From NCBI GenBank assembly GCA_021796175.1, contig JAJYOM010000119.1:1-5251 (forward strand): a stretch of DNA of 5,251 nt. Reading direction: 5' to 3'. Both the position numbers and the translations under genes were made by a program. Every line of letters begins with the position of its first letter. Position 1 is the first letter of the stretch. Shown piece by piece: positions 1 through 4,548 of the stretch. This DNA is from Thermoplasmata archaeon (GTDB lineage Archaea; Thermoplasmatota; Thermoplasmata; Sysuiplasmatales; Sysuiplasmataceae). A model generated the notes under the pieces. That model was not told where the DNA came from and did no database searches. It saw only the letters and a program-made list of their open reading frames with translations.

Positions 1-194
1 AGGTCTATCTGCATCACCAGATGCTCCTCTACAGCGTAGTGTTCGGCAATCTTCATGGCGGCATCGACCTCCCTGGAATGCCTCTGGCCGTAGTTGACAG
101 TTATCGCGCGGAATTGCTCGCCACTGTTGTTGAGAAATGCAGCGACAGTCGTGGAATCAAGCCCGCCTGAAAGCAGGAGAACAGCGCCACTCAC
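1..194 (-). CDS. queC: 7-cyano-7-deazaguanine synthase QueC (partial, N-terminal 64 residues)
   Basis: QueC converts 7-carboxy-7-deazaguanine to preQ0 using ATP and ammonia. preQ0 is the base inserted in archaeal tRNA on the way to archaeosine (known for the family). I translated this fragment by hand. It starts at GTG (194-192) and runs off the left edge. The N-terminus shows the PP-loop ATP-pyrophosphatase motif SGGLDSTT at residues 9-16, then the QueC-typical YGQRH at 35-39. The zinc-binding cysteines lie in the missing C-terminal part. The GTG start overlaps the queD stop as GTGA, and a GAGGGTG ribosome binding site lies 5 nt upstream (206-200) inside queD, so this start is well supported and translation is probably coupled. 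A fusion to another domain further along cannot be excluded because the gene is cut. Confidence 0.93.
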   Translation of the reverse strand, partial: MSGAVLLLSGGLDSTTVAAFLNNSGEQFRAITVNYGQRHSREVDAAMKIAEHYAVEEHLVMQID

Positions 195-667
195 TGTAAC
201 ACCCTCGTCTCCCAGGCCTCCTGACCTCTCCCCTCCGCCACTCCCACTCTGATACTCTTTATGTTCTCCCCGAATATACCGCTCCCCAGGAGCTCGTCAG
301 CGAAGTAGGAGGCGAGTTTCTCCGCGCTCACGTTGTCCACTGGGAGAACCACTACATCGGCTACCGGGAAGAGATATTCTTTTCCATTGAACTGAACATT
401 AAACGAGCTTGCCGATGCCCTGACAGTCATCGACGAGCCCCCGGACGGCAGAAGCATCCGGTGGTCAAGCTTTTTCACAATCTGACCGGCAGCTTCCTTC
501 ACTTTAGTGAAGTCAATGACTATCCCGTCCTCCTCTGTTTCGCCTTCTATCTCCAGCAGTAATGCATAGTTGTGGCCGTGGAGACGGTTGCACTTCTCGA
601 TTGACGGCAGGAAGTGGCCTGCAACAAACCGGATGCCCGTTTCCCAGCCGTTGAGTGTTATCTTCAT
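191..667 (-). CDS. queD: 6-carboxytetrahydropterin synthase QueD (archaeal PTPS family)
   Basis: This is a 158-aa cytoplasmic enzyme of the 6-pyruvoyltetrahydropterin synthase fold that makes 6-carboxy-tetrahydropterin from dihydroneopterin triphosphate, the step before QueE and QueC in preQ0 synthesis. The three zinc histidines are visible as H18 (AGHF) and H30/H32 (LHGHNY). The catalytic cysteine is C26, the Asp-His pair is D68-H69 (KLDHR), and a late glutamate, E145, fits the pterin-binding position. The segment at about 75-112, with GKEYLFP leading to PVDN, is an insert I associate with archaeal members; this is from memory. The start is ATG at 667, preceded by GGTG (674-671) and a TATA box further up. 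The 3' end overlaps queC by 4 nt. With all catalytic residues present, a QueD role is more likely than a biopterin one, and the queC neighbour supports this. Confidence 0.93.
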   Translation of the reverse strand: MKITLNGWETGIRFVAGHFLPSIEKCNRLHGHNYALLLEIEGETEEDGIVIDFTKVKEAAGQIVKKLDHRMLLPSGGSSMTVRASASSFNVQFNGKEYLFPVADVVVLPVDNVSAEKLASYFADELLGSGIFGENIKSIRVGVAEGRGQEAWETRVLQ

Positions 668-704
668 TTCTGCACCGACGTCGACGAAACGAATTCAGTT
701 TATT

Positions 705-717
705 GTATTATATTAAG
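705..717 (-). promoter_or_regulatory. Archaeal TATA box for queD-queC
   Basis: On the minus strand this reads CTTAATATAATAC, preceded by the purine-rich GGAAA that can serve as a BRE (TFB site). The box centre, about 711, predicts a transcription start near 685 and a leader of about 18 nt that still holds the GGTG ribosome binding site of queD. It separates queD from the wHTH gene that ends at 732. Read-through from that operon remains possible because no clear T-rich terminator lies between them. Confidence 0.6.
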
Positions 718-731
718 TTTCCAGCACATGG

Positions 732-1283
732 CTACTGGTGGAATTCCTCCCAAATCTCTATGAAACTGTCCACAAGTGTCCCGGGCGGCGGCTCGTAGTG
801 AAGGAGCAGTCTGGCCACCTGTCCCTCGTTTGCAAGCCTGTATCCCCGCTCCTTTCCCGATGAGGATTTGACCAGTATTCCCCTCCTGAGAAGCTTGTTC
901 AGATGGTGCGAGAGTGTGGAAGGAGATATGCCCATGATCGGGACCATGTCCTTGTGCTGCACGGTGCCGTTCTTGAATATGAACAGCACGATCTGGAGAG
1001 GCATCCTCTGCCTGAGCAGCGCCACGATCCTCTTCTCCTCCGCTGAAAGCATATCCGTCTTCTGCTCCGCCCCTAAGGGATCTCTAGGGTAGAAGCGCTT
1101 GTACTGCTCATCCAGTATCCCGGTGACAAGGCCGTATTTCTCGAGAAAGTTGAGATGATAATCAACAAGCGGGACGCTCAGTTCCAGCTGCCTTGCCAGC
1201 TCCCTCAGATGCAGGCCTGGAAACTTCCTTACGCTATCGTATATCTTCTTTCTTGTTTCCAGCTCGAGAGCATCATCCACCAA
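732..1283 (-). CDS. Tandem winged-helix (two wHTH) transcriptional regulator
   Basis: This is a 183-aa soluble protein with two winged helix-turn-helix domains, the architecture of the archaeal two-HTH regulator group (COG3398-like, by memory). The first domain spans about residues 10-66, with recognition helix S36-E48 (VPLVDYHLNFLEK) and a wing ending RFYP. The second spans about 80-152, with recognition helix S120-R133 (SPSTLSHHLNKLL) and a wing around SGKERGYRL. There is no membrane segment and no cysteine, so no metal or Fe-S sensing is suggested. It is the last gene of an apparent three-gene operon, 16 nt after the small membrane protein, and may control that operon. Start choice: TTG at 1283 lies 7 nt after GGGGGA (1296-1291); GTG at 1280 is the next codon and an equally credible start. 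The ligand or signal is unknown. Confidence 0.85.
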   Translation of the reverse strand: MVDDALELETRKKIYDSVRKFPGLHLRELARQLELSVPLVDYHLNFLEKYGLVTGILDEQYKRFYPRDPLGAEQKTDMLSAEEKRIVALLRQRMPLQIVLFIFKNGTVQHKDMVPIMGISPSTLSHHLNKLLRRGILVKSSSGKERGYRLANEGQVARLLLHYEPPPGTLVDSFIEIWEEFHQ

Positions 1284-1299
1284 GGATGTGTCCCCCAGT

Positions 1300-1581
1300 T
1301 TACCTCTTGAAGGTTGCTGCGAATATGAAAATGAGGATTACGACGCTCATTAAACCGATCAGTGTATAGAACACCTGCGACGTGAATACCAGATAGAAAA
1401 GCTGTACCGAAAACAGCAGTCCCTCGATAAAAAAAAGCAGGAACGATACCGCTATCAGCCCAATCCTGAGGTTCCTTTTCCTGAAGAAGGCGACGATGGC
1501 TATAACAAAAAGCGTGAATGACAGAACAGCCAGCAGTGCCGCCACAATGTTTTCCGCGGTACCCGTTGTGAGCAGCGACAT
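1300..1581 (-). CDS. Small membrane protein with three transmembrane helices
   Basis: This is a 93-aa hydrophobic protein of unknown function. Three membrane spans are visible at about residues 12-33, 40-66 and 70-91. The short basic loop RKRNLR (34-39) and the C-terminal KR should be cytoplasmic by the positive-inside rule, which places the N-terminus outside. A glutamate (E53) sits inside the second span, which is unusual and could be functional. It resembles small archaeal membrane proteins that often neighbour HTH regulator genes, but I cannot name a family with certainty. It starts at ATG 1581, 23 nt after the surface-protein stop, with only a weak ribosome binding site, and ends 16 nt before the wHTH gene, so it is probably co-transcribed with both. 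It carries a T8 run on its coding strand (1436-1429). Confidence 0.72.
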   Translation of the reverse strand: MSLLTTGTAENIVAALLAVLSFTLFVIAIVAFFRKRNLRIGLIAVSFLLFFIEGLLFSVQLFYLVFTSQVFYTLIGLMSVVILIFIFAATFKR

Positions 1582-1604
1582 TATCGCACTTTATCCAGCC
1601 GCAC

Positions 1605-2561
1605 TCATCCGCGCCTTCGCCTGTAGGTCATCGCACCGCCAATGAATGCTGCGGAGACTGCTAGTGTCAATGTGTATATTACAATATTTCCAAGGCTGTG
1701 GGTGATAATGTTTACAATGGTCGATGGCGAGATGCCTATGTATGGGTCATGTATTATGTTAAGACCTGCAGGATACACTAGCGAGAGATTCGAGGTGCCC
1801 GAAAGGGAAGATCCTACGGCGGATGCCTTTCCATCCACAATTGCCGTGTTTGACCATGAGAAATAGCCGCTGCTCTTGCCATCGCTGAAGCCCACATTCG
1901 AAAAGGTAGTATTGTTTTGTATGCCGGTTACATTTGAGTCCCCCGAGGAGAGCCCGAGCTGGAGAATAACGTTGCCGGTCGGGACCGGTGGATGCCCTAA
2001 CTGCATATTCTGCTGTTCACCAATATTGTCACCGGTGATAGTAATTTGAAACGAAATCTTCACCTCGTTGGGCAGTATAGTCACGGACCCGTTCTGGGCC
2101 GGCACGTTTGTTGTCTGGACAGTCATGACGAACTTCGCCATGTCCGACTCTGTGTATAATGAAAATGTATTCTGCCCACCGAATGCCGTCAACGGGCTTA
2201 AAACATTGAATTCCTGCTGAGAGAAGTTGAGAAGGTATGTGGTTGAGGTGCTGTTGACAAGCATCAGCCTCTCCAGTTGTATGCTGAACTGCAGGCTGTA
2301 GCCGGTATTCTGCGAATCGTTCTTGAACTGCATTAGAAATGTGTTTCCTGCGAAAACCATATTGAATTCGTTCTTTGGTCCGACTGCATTGGTGGACTGC
2401 GAATCCACACTGAAATAGCCACCGTTCCCGGGGTAATTGACGGAGGTCTCCCTATCGCCTCCACCTCCATCAGCCCTGGCTACATTGCTGAAGAACACGG
2501 GCATGACCAGGAGGGCTCCAATACCAAGCACCATGAGCTGAAACAGCAGTTTTCTGTTCAT
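1605..2561 (-). CDS. Secreted, C-terminally membrane-anchored surface protein of unknown function
   Basis: This 318-aa protein (from ATG 2561) has the layout of an archaeal cell-surface protein. A signal peptide occupies residues 1-30: basic NRK, a hydrophobic core, and a likely cleavage after VARA, before DGGGG. A Ser/Thr/Asn-rich, apparently beta-rich ectodomain follows, with no cysteine and eight N-glycosylation sequons (N81, N103, N112, N157, N210, N216, N217, N258). One transmembrane helix lies at about 291-313, closed by the stop-transfer RRRR. Before the anchor are AIVDG (240-244) and IIHDPYIGI (269-277), which look like conserved motifs, although I cannot name the family. A longer reading from GTG 2609 is rejected because a TATA box lies between that codon and ATG 2561, and the ATG exactly begins a normal signal peptide. 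Predicted transcription starts about 6 nt upstream, so the mRNA is nearly leaderless. It is the first gene of the three-gene unit. Confidence 0.78.
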   Translation of the reverse strand: MNRKLLFQLMVLGIGALLVMPVFFSNVARADGGGGDRETSVNYPGNGGYFSVDSQSTNAVGPKNEFNMVFAGNTFLMQFKNDSQNTGYSLQFSIQLERLMLVNSTSTTYLLNFSQQEFNVLSPLTAFGGQNTFSLYTESDMAKFVMTVQTTNVPAQNGSVTILPNEVKISFQITITGDNIGEQQNMQLGHPPVPTGNVILQLGLSSGDSNVTGIQNNTTFSNVGFSDGKSSGYFSWSNTAIVDGKASAVGSSLSGTSNLSLVYPAGLNIIHDPYIGISPSTIVNIITHSLGNIVIYTLTLAVSAAFIGGAMTYRRRRG

Positions 2562-2588
2562 CTGCAGGGTGAAAAATGACTGTGAGGG

Positions 2589-2595
2589 TATAAAT
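2589..2595 (-). promoter_or_regulatory. TATA box for the surface protein operon
   Basis: The minus strand reads ATTTATA, preceded by purine-rich AAGGG (possible BRE). Its centre at about 2592 predicts transcription from about 2567, so ATG 2561 would have a leader of only a few bases. The box is flanked by short inverted arms, AGGG (2585-2588) and CCCT (2596-2599) on the plus strand, which could be a small operator. Confidence 0.6.
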
Positions 2596-2622
2596 CCCTT
2601 ATTTAACACATATCGAATGTGG

Positions 2623-2639
2623 ATTCATCCTCATTCATC
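2623..2639. repeat. Direct repeat ATTCATC-CTC-ATTCATC, possible regulator site
   Basis: Two identical 7-mers (2623-2629 and 2633-2639) have a period of 10 bp, one helical turn. They lie about 28-44 bp upstream of the TATA box of the surface protein operon, just after the sufR stop. Tandem sites on one face of the helix upstream of TATA fit an activator site in archaea, but this is a short repeat and could be chance. Confidence 0.35.
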
Positions 2640-2647
2640 GCCGAAAT

Positions 2648-3280
2648 TCAGGCCCTGATGAGATTCCTGCAGGAGGTGTCGCCCTTTCCAATGCACTGCA
2701 CGAGCTCAATTTCCTTCTTCCCAATCGGCTCCTTTATCAGAGCAGTGTCGCACTCGCTGCAGAGCACTCCCGAATAGAGCTTTGCCGTTTTGTTGAATAT
2801 GCAGTTGTGCCTTATGACGAAGAGCTGTTCTCCGCTCCTCTCAACATTTGCCATGAAACCCAGGCTGTTCAGGAAACCGACCACTCTGTTCACCCGCTGT
2901 TCAAGCGTCATGCTTTCCTCCCTTGCAGTATTGTCTGCCAACTCCTTTACAACACCTGACATCAGCTGGCTGAGAAGTGCATCTCCACCTTTCTCCCAGA
3001 CCTTTTTTATTAGAAGATTGAGCATCACATCATAGTGCTTTGGAAGAAGCTCGACTCCGAAAGGGGTGAGCGAATACCTCTTCTTCGGTCGCCCTACTCC
3101 TGTCTTCACAAACCTTGACTGGACTATGCCCATCCTTTCCAGTGCCCCGGCATGTTCCCTGACCGCGGTGTTGTTAATGTGCAGCATTGCCGAAAGTTCG
3201 CCGCCGGACTTCTCACCTTCCCCTAGATAGTCGATCAACCGCGCCTTCGACTCGCCCAGCAACGAAATATCCGCGTCCAT
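2648..3280 (-). CDS. sufR: SufR-like Fe-S-sensing winged-helix repressor
   Basis: This 210-aa regulator fits the SufR group, Fe-S proteins that repress suf operons (known in cyanobacteria and actinobacteria). An N-terminal winged helix spans about residues 8-75: helix-turn-helix around ELSAMLHINNTAVREHAGAL, wing with GRPKKRYSLT at 63-72. A helical linker follows. The C-terminal part, from about 130, carries five cysteines: C160 (HNCIF), C174 and C177 (LCSEC), C196 and C204 (TSCRN). The C160/C174/C204 spacing (14 and 30 residues apart) resembles the three ligand cysteines of actinobacterial SufR as I recall them, and the NC(I/P)F context fits too. C177 and C196 are extra. It starts at ATG 3280, with a TATA box about 25 bp above the predicted transcription start and no ribosome binding site. 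It is divergent from sufC, which strongly supports the call. It could instead sense another metal or redox signal. Confidence 0.82.
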   Translation of the reverse strand: MDADISLLGESKARLIDYLGEGEKSGGELSAMLHINNTAVREHAGALERMGIVQSRFVKTGVGRPKKRYSLTPFGVELLPKHYDVMLNLLIKKVWEKGGDALLSQLMSGVVKELADNTAREESMTLEQRVNRVVGFLNSLGFMANVERSGEQLFVIRHNCIFNKTAKLYSGVLCSECDTALIKEPIGKKEIELVQCIGKGDTSCRNLIRA

Positions 3281-3309
3281 AACGCTCTGTTTTCAGTTAG
3301 ACAGGCTTC

Positions 3310-3319
3310 AATATATTAA
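3310..3319 (-). promoter_or_regulatory. TATA box for sufR
   Basis: The minus strand reads TTAATATATT. The centre, about 3314, predicts a start near 3289 and a leader of about 9 nt before ATG 3280, in line with the absence of a ribosome binding site there. The box abuts the palindrome at 3321-3339, so a bound repressor would cover its BRE. Confidence 0.65.
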
Positions 3320-3320
3320 C

Positions 3321-3339
3321 ATTGTGCAATTTACACAGT
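3321..3339. promoter_or_regulatory. Candidate SufR operator: 19-bp imperfect palindrome between divergent promoters
   Basis: The sequence ATTGTGCAATTTACACAGT is symmetric about position 3330, with 7 of 9 base pairs matching and core arms TGTG (3323-3326) and CACA (3334-3337). It abuts the sufR TATA box (1 bp away) and ends 8 bp upstream of the sufC TATA box. A dimeric winged-helix protein bound here would block TFB at both promoters. Assigning it to SufR is inference from position. It does not match the CAAC-N6-GTTG site of cyanobacterial SufR. Confidence 0.55.
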
Positions 3340-3347
3340 AAGATATG

Positions 3348-3355
3348 TTTAAATA
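3348..3355 (+). promoter_or_regulatory. TATA box for sufC-sufU-cysteine synthase operon
   Basis: TTTAAATA is a consensus archaeal TATA box. It predicts transcription from about 3376-3378 and a leader of about 36 nt that contains the sufC ribosome binding site. It faces away from the sufR TATA box, with the palindrome between them. Confidence 0.72.
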
Positions 3356-3401
3356 TGATTTGCCTTATGGTGAAATTGAAACAGTGCCTTGGGAGCTTTC
3401 A

Positions 3402-3406
3402 GAGGT
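3402..3406 (+). promoter_or_regulatory. Ribosome binding site deciding the sufC start
   Basis: GAGGT lies 6 nt upstream of ATG 3413. It fixes the start there rather than at the in-frame TTG 3389, which has no such site and would add eight residues not typical of SufC. Confidence 0.75.
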
Positions 3407-3412
3407 ATAGAA

Positions 3413-4168
3413 ATGGCATCCGAACTCTCCATAAAAGGATTGAAGGTCAACATAGAAGGCAAGCAGATACTGAAGGGAATAGATCTCACTGTCAGGCAGG
3501 GAGAAATACACGCTATAATGGGGCCGAACGGCTCCGGAAAGAGTACACTGAGTTACTCGCTGATGGGTCACCCGAAGTACCAGATTACAGGCGGACAGGT
3601 CAAGCTGGATGGCACCGACATGCTGGCGCTGACGCCCGACAAGAGGGCAAAGCTTGGCCTTTTCCTTGGTTTCCAGTATCCGGTGGAGGTGCCGGGTGTG
3701 AGGCTGGGCAACTTCCTGAGGATAGCCTACAATGCGGTTCACAGCAACGATCAGCTTAGCCCCACAAAATTCTTTCGTCTGCTCAAGGAGAAGGTAAATA
3801 CTCTCGGAATAGACGAGAATTTCATCGGCAGATCGCTTAACGAGGGATTCTCCGGTGGAGAGAAGAAGAGGGCAGAGGTCCTGCAGATGGCAGTGCTCAA
3901 TCCGAAGTTCGCCATACTGGACGAGACAGACAGCGGTCTGGACATTGACTCTCTCAAGATAGTGGCAAACGCGATAAACACGATGGCAGGACCGAATATC
4001 GGTCTGATACTTGTCACACACTACCAGCGGCTGCTGCAGTACATAACACCCCAGTTCGTACATGTTGTCGTCGACGGAAGGATTGTTAAGAGCGGCGGGA
4101 AGGAGCTGGCCAGGGAGCTTGAGGACAAGGGCTACGACTGGTTGAAGGAGCCCGCAATACCCGGGTGA
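3413..4168 (+). CDS. sufC: Fe-S cluster assembly ATPase SufC
   Basis: SufC is the cytoplasmic ABC-type ATPase that works with SufB (and SufD) as a scaffold for Fe-S cluster assembly. The 251-aa product is full length for the family. Motifs are intact: Walker A GPNGSGKST (37-45), Q-loop Q88 in FLGFQYP, signature SGGEKKR (147-153) preceded by the SufC-typical NEGF, Walker B AILDETD (167-173) with catalytic E171, D-loop SGLDID, and H-loop H203 in LVTHYQR. The FQYPVEVPGV and SGGEKKRAEVLQM stretches separate SufC from transport ATPases. It leads a plus-strand operon. The next gene begins 8 nt after its stop, and its stop region provides that gene's ribosome binding site. SufB and SufD are absent from the window and must be encoded elsewhere if SufC acts in the usual complex. 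Confidence 0.96.
   Translation: MASELSIKGLKVNIEGKQILKGIDLTVRQGEIHAIMGPNGSGKSTLSYSLMGHPKYQITGGQVKLDGTDMLALTPDKRAKLGLFLGFQYPVEVPGVRLGNFLRIAYNAVHSNDQLSPTKFFRLLKEKVNTLGIDENFIGRSLNEGFSGGEKKRAEVLQMAVLNPKFAILDETDSGLDIDSLKIVANAINTMAGPNIGLILVTHYQRLLQYITPQFVHVVVDGRIVKSGGKELARELEDKGYDWLKEPAIPG
4163..4168 (+). promoter_or_regulatory. Ribosome binding site of the SufU/IscU-like gene, overlapping the sufC stop
   Basis: GGGTGA contains the sufC TGA stop and lies 8 nt before ATG 4177. This favours ATG 4177 and suggests translational coupling. The same bases also include an alternative in-frame GTG start at 4165 (GTGA overlap). Confidence 0.55.
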
Positions 4169-4176
4169 TTTCCAGC

Positions 4177-4548
4177 ATGGCCTACGACATTTACCAGGAA
4201 GAGATACTCGAGCATTACAAGAAGCCGCACAACAAGGGCAGCATTGATCACCCTGATCTGTTCGGCCACGGCAACAATCCAGTCTGCGGCGATGACATAA
4301 GCATCTACGTGAAGGTCGAGGATGGAGTCATCACGGATGTCAGGTTCGACGGAAGGGGATGCGCAATAAGCCAGGCATCTGTATCGATGCTGACGGACAG
4401 GCTGAAGGGCATGCGGCTGAGCGAGGCCAGAAAGCTGGATGCCGACGAGATAAAGGAAATGCTGCACATACCTCTTAGTGCCGTAAGACTGAAGTGCGCA
4501 ACACTCGGACTCAAGGTATTTCAAGAGGCATCGGGTGGTTTAAGTTGA
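4177..4548 (+). CDS. sufU: Fe-S cluster scaffold/sulfur-acceptor protein, SufU/IscU family
   Basis: This 123-aa protein is of the IscU/SufU (NifU N-terminal-like) family, which accepts sulfur from a cysteine desulfurase and takes part in Fe-S assembly. The three cysteines and the aspartate are in place: C37 and D39 in NPVCGDD, C62 in GRGCAISQAS, and C107 in RLKCATL. The N-terminus YDIYQEEILEHYKKP is typical. The residue before the last cysteine is K106, as in SufU, where IscU has histidine. The C62-C107 distance (45) is close to IscU (about 43) and lacks the roughly 18-20 residue insert of Bacillus SufU, so it is a mixed type. The start could instead be GTG 4165, adding four residues. The stop TGA overlaps the next start as TGATG. 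The position between sufC and a cysteine synthase fits a role in sulfur transfer. Confidence 0.9.
   Translation: MAYDIYQEEILEHYKKPHNKGSIDHPDLFGHGNNPVCGDDISIYVKVEDGVITDVRFDGRGCAISQASVSMLTDRLKGMRLSEARKLDADEIKEMLHIPLSAVRLKCATLGLKVFQEASGGLS

Noticed and set aside
2572..2576. TTTTT on the minus strand as a sufR terminator
   Set aside because: A five-base run with no further T-rich context, lying just inside the next gene's promoter region, is too weak to call.
3281..3412. Cyanobacterial SufR site CAAC-N6-GTTG
   Set aside because: I searched the spacer by eye and found neither half-site; only the TGTG-N7-CACA dyad is present.
3322..3759. Open frame on the plus strand starting in the sufR-sufC spacer
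   Set aside because: It overlaps sufC in another frame, begins inside the promoter region, and has low-complexity shadow composition.
3365..4063. Long open frame on the minus strand opposite sufC
   Set aside because: It is antisense to a gene with every ABC ATPase motif intact, its composition is odd and rich in Cys/Gln/Tyr, and it has no recognisable domain.
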